Assembly (NCBI GenBank): GCA_964533185.1
Contig: CAZHLD010000042.1
Location: 1-24,417, forward strand
Length of the DNA stretch: 24,417 nucleotides
Reading direction: 5' to 3'
From: CAZHLD01 sp964533185
GTDB taxonomy: Bacteria; Acidobacteriota; Terriglobia; Acidiferrales; UBA7541
The notes under the pieces: model-generated
The model's database searches: none
The model's input: only the letters and a program-made list of their open reading frames with translations
What the model was told of the DNA's origin: nothing
Shown here: one piece after another, positions 15,754-22,901 of the stretch
How positions within the stretch are numbered: position 1 is the stretch's first letter
How the letters are laid out: each line of letters opens with the position of its first letter
Translations under genes and position numbers: made by a program

Positions 15754-16572
15754 TTAGGCTCCTGCCTTGCCAAGCTTGCGCCGCACGGCCGCCCACTTCT
15801 CCGGCCAGGGCTTGCTCAGGAACTGGCTGATGCGCGCTACCTGTTGTTCCAGCGGAGTCCACGCGGTGGCCCACGGGTCGACAGGGGTTGCCGGCTCTGC
15901 TATCGCCTTCAGAAACGGTGCCGCGACGGGCGTTCGCGCGGCTACCAACATCGTCCGGACGCGCCTGCGCGAGCGGCTGGAGTGAAAGTCTGGATGATCC
16001 GGCCGGCTTTGAGCCGAGAAGCCATAGACGCGAGAGAACCCCGCGCGGTACAGCATCTTCACCAGGCAGGCCTCGGAGGGATAAAAGGCCATGTGGCGCA
16101 GGCCCTGGTCCTCTGTCGGCCCCTCGTCGCGCAAGGCCAGCACGGTGCGCTCCTCGGGCACAACCATGCTTTCAATGAGAACGATCTTTCCGGTGAGCGC
16201 ATGCAGGTTGCGGACGGCCCGGAAGGGGTTTTCCAAGTGGTAGAGCAGGCCAAAACAGAGCACGAGGTCGAACTCACCCTGGCCCGCCAGCGCCGGATCC
16301 TCGACGTCGGCATAGTGAAAGGCCACCTGCGGAAAACGGCGTCGGGCCTCGTCCACGTTTTCCGAGCGGCCGTCGAGTCCCACAACTTGCAGGCCCAGAT
16401 CGGCCAGCAATCCCGAAAAAAAGCCGACGCCGCAGCCCACGTCCAGCGATGTGACCAGCTCCAACTCCCGCCGGAGTGCCGGAACAACCCGGCGAAGGAA
16501 AAGATCCCGGCTTTCGGTGAGCCTGCGGTAATGCGGCATATCGAAGACGGGTTGGGGGGTCGCGTCCATCAT
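15754..16572 (-). CDS. Class I SAM methyltransferase next to the Wzt gene
   Basis: This 272-residue protein carries a Rossmann methyltransferase core: TSLDVGCGVGFFSGLLADLG (motif I, 44-50), VVGLDGRSENVDEA, FHYADVEDPAL, FDLVLCFGLLYHLENPF and then GKIVLIESMVVPEE. The C-terminal part, FYPSEACLVKMLYRAGFSRV, is frequent in surface-glycan methyltransferases. The first of two tandem ATGs (16572) overlaps the stop of the Wzt-like ATPase as ATGA; a longer frame inside the ATPase gene is rejected. Because Wzt C-terminal domains can recognise a methylated chain end, this enzyme is a candidate chain-terminating methyltransferase; that role is inference. A 75-base spacer separates it from the next gene. 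Confidence 0.88.
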   Translation of the reverse strand: MMDATPQPVFDMPHYRRLTESRDLFLRRVVPALRRELELVTSLDVGCGVGFFSGLLADLGLQVVGLDGRSENVDEARRRFPQVAFHYADVEDPALAGQGEFDLVLCFGLLYHLENPFRAVRNLHALTGKIVLIESMVVPEERTVLALRDEGPTEDQGLRHMAFYPSEACLVKMLYRAGFSRVYGFSAQSRPDHPDFHSSRSRRRVRTMLVAARTPVAAPFLKAIAEPATPVDPWATAWTPLEQQVARISQFLSKPWPEKWAAVRRKLGKAGA

Positions 16573-17804
16573 GAGGGTTGATTCACCTCGAAAGAACACG
16601 GCACGTTGAGCACGCCATTCCATTCGTCGAGCGCGTGCTGGTAGTTCTCTGTTGCAATGATCATCTCGGGGCTGCAGTTCCACAAATCCACTTGACCGTC
16701 ATCGTCCCAGAGGCTGACTTGCCAGGAGTATATAGCAGGCCTCAGCGGTAACCCGGGAAAGCGATAGCAAATGTAGTGTAATCCTGGAACAAGCTCCAAG
16801 TTGCTGGCTGCCCAGGCCCACATCAATTGGTTGTCGGAGTTGAACAAAGCGACGCCGTGGTGGACGTTGCGCATGGGCTGGTTGACTTCGACGCGGAAGC
16901 GAACCGTCAGCGGGCCGTGCGTTTCGAGCACATTGGGCCGGCTGTTGCGAGGCTCGGCGATTTCCCAGCCCAGGAAGCGGGCTTTGACCGTGGGGCCGTC
17001 TTCGCGCGCGCGGCTGCTCCACTGGCCGGAGGTCATGGCGGCTTCGTAGGCGCCGACCACCTGCGCCGTGGGGCCCATCTGGCGGATCGTGCCGGCGTCC
17101 ACCCAGATCACCGTGCCGCACAGGCGGCGAATCTGGTTGAGTTGGTGGCTGACGAAGAGAATCGTGCGTCCGCCGCGGGCTACTTCGCTCATTTTGCCGA
17201 GACACTTTTTCTGGAACTCGAGGTCGCCGACGGCCAGCACTTCGTCAATCAGCAGGATCTCCGGCTCCAAGTGCGCGGCCACGGCAAAGGCCAGGCGCAT
17301 CTGCATGCCTGTCGAGTAGTGCTTCAGCGGCGTGTCGATAAATTTTTCGACTTCAGCGAAGGCGACGATCTCGTCGAACTTGCGGAGGATTTCGCGGCGG
17401 GACATGCCGAGAATGGCGCCGGAGAGAAACACGTTTTCGCGGCCGGAAAGCTCGGGGTGGAAGCCGGTGCCGACTTCGAGCAGCGTGCCCATGCGCCCGT
17501 GCACTTCGGCGTGGCCGGTGGTGGGACGGGTGACGCGCGCGAGGATTTTCAGGAGCGTGGTCTTGCCCGCGCCGTTGCGGCCCACCAGGCCGAAGACTTC
17601 GCCTTGGCGCACTGCAAACGTCACGTCCTTGAGCGCCCAGATGTGTTGCGGCTGGCCGTTGCGGCCGGCGCCGTTGGCGCGCAGCAGACGCGAGGGCGCG
17701 CGCAGCGCATCACCCAGCAGGTCGCGCAGCGCGCGGTAGCGCTCGCGCTGGCCGAGACGGTAGCGCTTGCCCAGTCCTTCGACACGTATGGCGACGTCGT
17801 TCAT
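16569..17804 (-). CDS. Wzt-type ABC transporter ATPase with C-terminal glycan-binding region
   Basis: This is the ATPase of an O-antigen/teichoic-acid-type (Wzt/TagH) polysaccharide exporter, acting at the inner membrane with a Wzm permease. The N-terminal ABC domain has Walker A GRNGAGKTT (75-83), a short Q-loop region ending GTGFHPELSGRENVFLSG, signature YSTGMQMRLA (163-172), Walker B ILLIDE (183-188) and H-loop His220. About 140 further residues form the beta-rich region typical of Wzt carbohydrate-binding domains (FRVEVNQPMRNVHHGVALF, then YICYRFPGLPL). At 411 residues the length suits a Wzt with this domain. The first gene of the operon, it has no permease gene upstream, where an RRM protein gene lies instead. 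No strong promoter was found in the 100 bases ahead. Confidence 0.93.
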   Translation of the reverse strand: MNDVAIRVEGLGKRYRLGQRERYRALRDLLGDALRAPSRLLRANGAGRNGQPQHIWALKDVTFAVRQGEVFGLVGRNGAGKTTLLKILARVTRPTTGHAEVHGRMGTLLEVGTGFHPELSGRENVFLSGAILGMSRREILRKFDEIVAFAEVEKFIDTPLKHYSTGMQMRLAFAVAAHLEPEILLIDEVLAVGDLEFQKKCLGKMSEVARGGRTILFVSHQLNQIRRLCGTVIWVDAGTIRQMGPTAQVVGAYEAAMTSGQWSSRAREDGPTVKARFLGWEIAEPRNSRPNVLETHGPLTVRFRVEVNQPMRNVHHGVALFNSDNQLMWAWAASNLELVPGLHYICYRFPGLPLRPAIYSWQVSLWDDDGQVDLWNCSPEMIIATENYQHALDEWNGVLNVPCSFEVNQPS

Positions 17805-17903
17805 TTGCGCACAGCTGGCTGGCAGGGTCGCGGCAAGATCCCGGAGGGCGGCAGTCGGCAGCCGGGACCTCCCCCACGCGTGGCCCCGACATACTGTAGC
17901 ACT

Positions 17904-18383
17904 TCAAGGAAGAATCGGAAGCGGTTCCGGAGGGGGCGGCGTCGCGGAGAAGGCAACGGCTGGGGCGGGGATGGGNNNNNNNNNNNNNNNNNNNNNNNNN
18001 NNNNNNNNNNNNNNNNNNNNNNNNNNNNNNNNNNNNNNNNNNNNNNNNNNNNNNNNNNNNNNNNNNNNNNNNNNNCCGCCGAAGCCGCCGCGTCCACCGC
18101 CGCCACCAGCGCCGCGCCCACCACCGCCACCTTCGCGCTGCGGACGAGCTTCGTTGACGACGACCTTCCTGCCCATCAGGTCCTGGCCATTCAGCGCCTG
18201 GACGGCCCGGTCGGCCTCTTCATCATTGTTGATCTCAACGAACCCGAACCCGCGCGGCTGACCGGAGAAGCGGTCGCGGATCAGAGTTACGTTCGAAGGA
18301 GTGACGCCCGCCTGAACAAACCAGTTGGACAGCTCTTCCTCATTGACCTGAAACGGCAAATTCCCGATATACAGCTTTTTCAC
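17904..18383 (-). CDS. RRM-domain RNA-binding protein with glycine-rich tail (gap in tail)
   Basis: The N-terminal 80 residues form one RNA recognition motif: RNP2 is LYIGNL (4-9) and RNP1 is RGFGFVEI (44-51), with the aromatic residues needed for RNA stacking. A glycine/arginine-rich tail starts at about residue 85. Such single-RRM glycine-rich proteins occur in many bacteria and are thought to act as RNA chaperones, often cold-responsive. The start is a GTG at 18383 with a strong AAGGAG ribosome binding site. A true gap of unknown length (17976-18075) interrupts the tail. The stop shown at 17904 holds only if the frame is kept across the gap, where the residues become proline-rich, so the C-terminus is uncertain. 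It is unrelated to the glycan operon downstream. Confidence 0.85.
   Translation of the reverse strand: MKKLYIGNLPFQVNEEELSNWFVQAGVTPSNVTLIRDRFSGQPRGFGFVEINNDEEADRAVQALNGQDLMGRKVVVNEARPQREGGGGGRGAGGGGGRGGFGXXXXXXXXXXXXXXXXXXXXXXXXXXXXXXXXXXPIPAPAVAFSATPPPPEPLPILP
17976..18075. other. Assembly gap, real, unknown length
   Basis: One hundred N fall in the glycine-rich tail of the RRM protein. The flanks are not duplicated. Low-complexity GGC/CCG-rich sequence here probably broke the assembly. Confidence 0.8.
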
Positions 18384-18384
18384 C

Positions 18385-18397
18385 GAAGGACTCCTTC
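18385..18397 (-). promoter_or_regulatory. Ribosome binding site of the RRM gene inside a small hairpin
   Basis: On the coding strand GAAGG-AGT-CCTTC can form a 5-bp stem with a 3-base loop just ahead of the GTG start. The AAGGAG Shine-Dalgarno lies in its 5' arm and loop. This could hide the site at some temperatures or be opened by the protein itself; that is inference. Confidence 0.4.
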
Positions 18398-18675
18398 TGC
18401 CCGCCGAGGTTGGCTTCCCTCAGGGTGCGGCTGAAGAGGCAGGATCAAGTTCGCGGGCAGTCGGACTGCGGTCGAGCTACTCCGGCACCAGACTGACGCT
18501 TCAGCTAATGCCGCAATCTTGCGCCAATCCGGTGCAGAGGTCAACCTAATCCTCTGCCGCGAACAGCCAATACAGCTTTTTCACGACTCGGAGCGACTGC
18601 AGCACGGCGGCTCCTTCGGACGACGGAAAACAGACAGTGAAACCGTGATAGGATTCGCGCGTTTCGGCGAGATTC

Positions 18676-18691
18676 GTCCGCCGCGGCGGAC
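18676..18691. promoter_or_regulatory. Perfect 16-bp palindrome upstream of the acyl-CoA synthetase, possible operator
   Basis: GTCCGCCGCGGCGGAC is its own reverse complement and ends 22 bases before the synthetase ATG. A dimeric repressor of the TetR or FadR kind could bind it. Its 12-bp core also occurs in repeat copy A at 5806-5817, so it may instead be a repeat fragment. Confidence 0.35.
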
Positions 18692-18713
18692 AAGTATCGC
18701 TCTTGGTGCAGCC

Positions 18714-20140
18714 ATGCGCGGCCTGATGATGGATTTTCCTTTGACGCTCGCGGTCATCCTCGAGCGCGCGGGGAAGATTTTCCCGAACGTCGAAATCGTC
18801 TCCCGCCGGCCCGACCGGCAGAAGATGCGGTCGAGCTACGGCGAGTTCTACCGCCGCGCACGGCGGCTGGCCGAGGTGTTGACGCGCGCCGGCCTGCGTC
18901 CGGGCGACCGCGTGGCTACGCTGATGTGGAACCACGTGGGTCACCTCGAGGCCTACTTTGGCGTGCCGGTGGCCGGCGGCGTGATCCACACGCTCAACCT
19001 GCGGCTGCATCCGAACGAAATCGCCTACATCGCCCGCCACGCCGAAGACCGCTTTCTGATCGTGGACGACGTGCTGCTGCCGACTTATGAAAAGTTCCGC
19101 GAACAGGTGCGCTTTGAGCGCGTGTTCGTGACGTCGTTTGGCGGGCAGGCGGCGCCGCCGGGCGGGCCGCGGCAAGCAGCCGTTGAATTGGAGAGCTACG
19201 AGGACTTACTGGCCACAGTCACGGGCGAGTTTGCCTACCCCACGCTGGACGAGAATGCCGCAGCGGCGATGTGCTTTACCTCCGGCACCACCGGCAACCC
19301 CAAGGGCGTGGTCTATTCGCATCGCTCGCTGGTGCTGCACTCNNNNNNNNNNNNNNNNNNNNNNNNNNNNNNNNNNNNNNNNNNNNNNNNNNNNNNNNNN
19401 NNNNNNNNNNNNNNNNNNNNNNNNNNNNNNNNNNNNNNNNNNTGCTGCGCGGGCTGGACCGCTTTGGCTTCCGCCTGATCCACCTCTGGGGCATGACCGA
19501 GACGACGCCGCTCGGCACCACCGGCCACTTGAAGGTGCACATGCGGGAGTGGCCGGAGGAGAAGCGGTACGAAGTACGAGTAAAGCAGGGCTGGCCCGCG
19601 CCGTTTGTCGAATTGCGCGTGATGCGTCCCGATGGCGAAGCGCCGTGGGATGGGAAAACAATCGGCGAGCTCGAAATTCGCGGCCCGTGGGTGGCAGCGA
19701 GCTATTTCAAGTCGCCCGAAACCGCCGACCGCTGGACGGCAGACGGATGGTTCCGCACCGGCGACATCGCTTCGATTGATGCGGAGGGCTACGTCAAAAT
19801 CGCTGACCGCGCGAAAGATTTGGTGAAGTCGGGCGGGGAATGGATCAGCTCGGTGGATTTGGAAAATGCGTTGATGGGGCATCCGGCAGTGCGCGAGGCC
19901 GCCGTCATCGCCGTGCCGCACCCGAAATGGCAGGAGCGGCCGCTGGCCGTGCTGGTGCTGAAAGATGGAGCGGGCCAACCTTCACCCGACGAGCTGCGCG
20001 CGTTTCTGACGGCGAAGAATTTTGCCAAGTGGCAGTTGCCCGATGCATTCGTGTTTCAGACGGAGATACCACGGACGTCGGTGGGGAAGTTCATGAAGAT
20101 AAAGCTGAGGGAGCAGTTTGCGGGGTGGAAGTGGGAGTAA
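18714..20140 (+). CDS. Acyl-CoA synthetase (AMP-forming, FadD-like), interrupted by gap
   Basis: This ANL-superfamily enzyme activates a carboxylic acid, probably a medium- or long-chain fatty acid, to an acyl-CoA through an acyl-adenylate. Visible motifs are TSGTTGNPKGVVYSHRS (P-loop-like A3), WGMTETTPLGT (A5), GWFRTGDIASIDAEGYVKIA (A7), RAKDLVKSGGEWISS (A8) and the C-terminal PRTSVGKFMK, which holds the catalytic Lys. A true gap at 19343-19442 removes part of the large domain: about 440 residues are visible against about 540 expected, and frame arithmetic requires a gap of 2 modulo 3. ATG at 18714 (MRGLMMDFPLTL) fits family N-termini. It converges with the next gene, the stops lying 4 bases apart. 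Chain-length preference cannot be read. Confidence 0.92.
19343..19442. other. Assembly gap, real, unknown length
   Basis: One hundred N inside the acyl-CoA synthetase gene. The flanks are not duplicated. Comparison with family length suggests about 280-300 missing bases. Confidence 0.85.
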
Positions 20141-20144
20141 GCAA

Positions 20145-20858
20145 TCAATCAGCGATGGTTTGGTTGGGTTTGGAGATGAACTGGAGAAAGGCTTTTCCCA
20201 AGGCGGTCGTGCGAGATGAGAACATCCCTTGGCGAGACATCATGGAATGTAGCCAGGAACTACCGCCGAAAAGCCCGCGTGCTGCCAGATCATTCACATA
20301 TTGGTCGTAGATTTCGCGTCTTCCCCGAAGTTGTGGAAATGAGTGCTCCAGCACTTGTGATGCACCACCGGCGGTCCAAGACGGGTAAGTCACACCATTC
20401 AACTGAGCCCATCTCTCGGGATTGTCAAAAAAACTGAGAATGGATAAATGCCATGGAGTCAGGCTGTCAACGTGATTCAGGAACACTTGCTGAAGGTCTT
20501 CGTCTGGCGCATTGGGTAAGGCTGCATTCATGACTGCGTTTCGCAACGCGCCGAGCTTTTCTTCCTGATGATTCCTGCTGGCGATTTGAGTTGCGTAGAG
20601 CAAAGTAGTTATGAAGCTATCGTTTTTTGAGAGCTTCTCAGGCGTTACCTCAGCGACTTGATCTTGCAATTCCTTCACCGCAGAAGCTATTTCTTCAATC
20701 CATTTGTCGCGCCTTTTCGATAACGGAGGGGCAATTATCGCGGCGAATATTTCAGCCGCGGGACCGCCAACAACAGGGATTGCAGACAGCGCCGTTTTGG
20801 CCACAGTGTGTGCAACATCGCCTTTTGTTGGCCTCAATGCCTTCTTGGGTTGCACCAT
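20145..20858 (-). CDS. Conserved hypothetical protein, 237 residues, function unknown
   Basis: I cannot assign a function. The protein starts MVQPKKALRPTKGD and has a hydrophobic, glycine/proline-containing stretch at about residues 22-46 (ALSAIPVVGGPAAEIFAAII) that could be an amphipathic or membrane-associated helix. A charged helical region follows, with WIEEIASAVKELQDQVAEV, then EKLGALRNAVMNAALPNAPD and TPWHLSILSFFDNPERW. The latter segments look like a sporadically distributed conserved family that I recall only as hypothetical. Codon and base composition is clearly more AT-rich than both neighbours, suggesting horizontal acquisition between argJ and the acyl-CoA synthetase gene. A perfect TATAAT lies 7 bases before the ATG, so the mRNA may be leaderless. 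It is not in an operon with argJ on compositional grounds. Confidence 0.8.
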   Translation of the reverse strand: MVQPKKALRPTKGDVAHTVAKTALSAIPVVGGPAAEIFAAIIAPPLSKRRDKWIEEIASAVKELQDQVAEVTPEKLSKNDSFITTLLYATQIASRNHQEEKLGALRNAVMNAALPNAPDEDLQQVFLNHVDSLTPWHLSILSFFDNPERWAQLNGVTYPSWTAGGASQVLEHSFPQLRGRREIYDQYVNDLAARGLFGGSSWLHSMMSRQGMFSSRTTALGKAFLQFISKPNQTIAD

Positions 20859-20865
20859 GGGTAGA

Positions 20866-20871
20866 ATTATA
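20866..20871 (-). promoter_or_regulatory. Perfect -10 box just upstream of the hypothetical gene
   Basis: On the minus strand TATAAT is followed by 7 bases and the ATG of the 237-residue protein gene. A transcript starting at the usual distance would begin at or within the start codon. The bases at -35 (CAGCAT) match poorly. Confidence 0.45.
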
Positions 20872-20896
20872 CATCTAGGTATTCTTCTATGCTGTT

Positions 20897-22374
20897 TTAC
20901 GTGCGGTAGGAGGCGTTGATGTGAACGTAGTCCGAGGTGAAGTCGCAGGTCCAGACCCGCCCTGCACCAGCCGCTGCAGGGCGGGGCGCAGCACCCACTT
21001 TTCGCGCCACGTTTTTCGCTTTTCGCACTCCGAGATCGACTTCGATGGGGACGAAGTCGGAGAGGAGGCGGAGGTGGGCGGCGCGCTCGTCGAANNNNNN
21101 NNNNNNNNNNNNNNNNNNNNNNNNNNNNNNNNNNNNNNNNNNNNNNNNNNNNNNNNNNNNNNNNNNNNNNNNNNNNNNNNNNNNNNNNNNNNNNCTTCGA
21201 TGGGGACGAAGTCGGAGAGGAGGCGGAGGTGGGCGGCGCGCTCGTCGAAGGGGAGGGCGCGGCCGCGGGAGTACATCTTGACACCGGCGAGCCAGATGTC
21301 GGCGCGATTGGGGTCGAAGCGGATACCGCTGCGGCCGGCGGCGGCGAGGATGCGTCCCCAGTTGGGGTCGGCGCCAGCAAGAGCGGTCTTCACCAGGGGC
21401 GAATTGGCGATGGTGCGCGCGACCTGCATTGCCGCGCGGTCGGAGGCGGCGCCGCGGACTTCGACCTCGACCACGCGCTTCGCTCCTTCGCCATCGGCCA
21501 CAATCTGAAGCGCCAGCTTCCAGCAGACGGACTCGAGCGCAGCGAAAAAAGTGCGGGATGCGGCGCGTGAGCGCGACGCGACACGGGCGCCTGATGCGCC
21601 GCTGGCGAGGACAAAGAGCGTGTCGTTGGTGGAGGTGTCGCCGTCCACGGTGATGGCGTTGAACGTGCGGGCGGCGATGTCGCGCAGGGCGCGCTGCAAG
21701 AGCGCGGGGGCAACGGCGGCGTCGGTCATTACAAATGCGAGCATGGTGGCCATGTTGGGCGCGATCATGCCTGCGCCCTTCGCGCAGCCGAGCAGGCGCA
21801 CGCGCCTCCCGCCGATGGTGCACGACGCCGCGGCCCACTTGCGGCGCGTGTCTGTGGTCATGATGGCGCGGGTCACGGCAGAAAAACTTGCCACGCTCTC
21901 CCGCTGCGCCCGCACCAGGCCCGGCAGCGCGCCGAGGATGCGCTCGACGCGCAGCGGCACGCCGATTACGCCCGTTGAGCAGACCAGCACCTCTTCGCGA
22001 CGGCAGCCGAGCGTGCGGGCAACGGCTTCGGCAGTGGCGCGCGAGGCTTTCATACCGTCCGGGCCGGTGGAGCAATTGGCGTTACCGGCGTTGACGATTA
22101 CGGCGCGGGCGCGGCCGCCGGTGCAGCACAGATGTTCGCGCGAGAGCAACACGGGCGCAGCTTTGACCAAATTGGTGGTGAAGACGCCCGCCGCGGCGCA
22201 GCGTACATCAGCCACAATCAGAGCGAGGTCGAGCGCGCCGGCTTTTTTCTTAAGGCCACAGGCGGTGGCGGAAAAACGGAAGCCGAGGGGAAGAAGAGAC
22301 GGAGGGATTCCTTCCGGCGAGGCCGGAATCTTCGATCGCTGCGCTCGGAATGACAGCCTAGGACGTTTGCTCAT
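20897..22374 (-). CDS. argJ: Glutamate N-acetyltransferase / amino-acid acetyltransferase (ArgJ)
   Basis: ArgJ moves the acetyl group from N-acetylornithine to glutamate, making the cyclic arginine pathway; some forms also use acetyl-CoA. Motifs: GFRFSATACGLKKKAG near the N-terminus, AGVFTTNLVKAAPV, NAGNANCSTGPDG, the self-cleavage region GMIAPNMATML (cut expected between Ala and Thr), TVDGDTSTNDTLF and the C-terminal CDFTSDYVHINASYR. The 100-N run at 21095 is flanked by identical 55-mers; collapsing it gives 1323 bases, an unbroken frame of 440 codons. ATG at 22374 overlaps the stop of the upstream GNAT gene as ATGA. Residues 7-23 are encoded by a dispersed palindromic repeat, giving an N-terminus about 20-25 residues longer than usual. 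Confidence 0.95.
21095..21194. other. Assembly gap, false: flanks are identical 55-mers
   Basis: Copies at 21040-21094 and 21195-21249, each starting CTTCGATGGGGACG, are identical. Removing one copy and the N run restores the argJ frame. Confidence 0.95.
22306..22355. repeat. Dispersed palindromic repeat, copy B, inside the argJ 5' end
   Basis: This 50-bp copy matches copy A (5771-5830) in the same orientation, except for one base and the missing 10-bp middle extension. It lies entirely within the coding region of argJ and is read in frame as residues 7-23. Confidence 0.75.
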
Positions 22375-22901
22375 GCGACGGGCCTGGCCGCCGGCGTCAG
22401 CACGGGCAGAAGGTCGCGCTTCCCTCGGCCTTGCTCGGGACGAGCGGGGCAGACCGTGGCGATGACGGCGACCAGGTCACAGGTGCGCTGCTTCGGGCAG
22501 GTGCGGCAGTCGCGCGCGAGTTTTTCCGGGAGGGCAAAACGCGTGGTGGCCTGAAATCCTTGGCGGCCGAAAATTTCCGGCGCATGCGTCACGGCAAAGA
22601 CGCGGGCAATCTTGCGTCGCCGCGCCGCATCGAGTGCCGCGCGCAGCAACTCCGCTCCGAGGCCGTGCCCGCGCTTCGACGGCTCGACGGCGAGCGAACG
22701 AATTTCAGCGAGGTCGGCGCCGTAAGGCTCGAGTGCCACGCAGCCGGCCAGCTCTTCACCTTCGACAAGCACGAGGAAGCGCCCGATGTGCGCGCAAATT
22801 TCCGCCTCGGTGCGCGGGAGCAGGAGGCCGCGGTCGGCGTAATAGGAAACGAGGCGGTAGACCGCCGGTGCATCCGTCGCGCGTGCCCAGCGCGCCCTCA
22901 T
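22371..22901 (-). CDS. argA: GNAT acetyltransferase, short N-acetylglutamate synthase-like
   Basis: The 176-residue GNAT-fold protein fits the short N-acetylglutamate synthase class (like mycobacterial ArgA and the domain fused to ArgH in some bacteria), which acetylates glutamate from acetyl-CoA as the first arginine step. It shows RWARATDAPAVYRLVSYYAD, LLLPRTEAEICAHIGRFLV, YGADLAEIRSLAVEPSKRGH with the acetyl-CoA loop RGHGLGAELL, and VFAVTHAPEIFGRQGF. The tail CRTCPKQRTCDLVAVIATV has the paired cysteines seen in this class. ATGA overlaps link it to argH before and argJ after, which supports the arginine role. The symbol rests on family and context; a different acceptor cannot be excluded. 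Confidence 0.82.
   Translation of the reverse strand: MRARWARATDAPAVYRLVSYYADRGLLLPRTEAEICAHIGRFLVLVEGEELAGCVALEPYGADLAEIRSLAVEPSKRGHGLGAELLRAALDAARRRKIARVFAVTHAPEIFGRQGFQATTRFALPEKLARDCRTCPKQRTCDLVAVIATVCPARPEQGRGKRDLLPVLTPAARPVA

Larger units (their letters stand above)
18384..18713. other. Divergent intergenic region between RRM and acyl-CoA synthetase genes
   Basis: This 330-base region must hold both divergent promoters. I see the RRM ribosome binding site with a small hairpin (18385-18397) and a 16-bp perfect palindrome (18676-18691) close to the synthetase start. A 15-mer from the start of the RRM gene recurs at about 18570-18584. No clear sigma-70 promoter or gene is visible. Confidence 0.5.

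Noticed and set aside
17805..17903. Promoter for the Wzt-like gene (TACAGT with TTCCGA upstream)
   Set aside because: The hexamers match the consensus poorly and the nearby gap leaves the region incomplete.
18366..18584. 15-mer ATACAGCTTTTTCAC repeated at the RRM start and about 200 bases away
   Set aside because: A single 15-mer match in 24 kb is not far from chance, and the flanks do not align.
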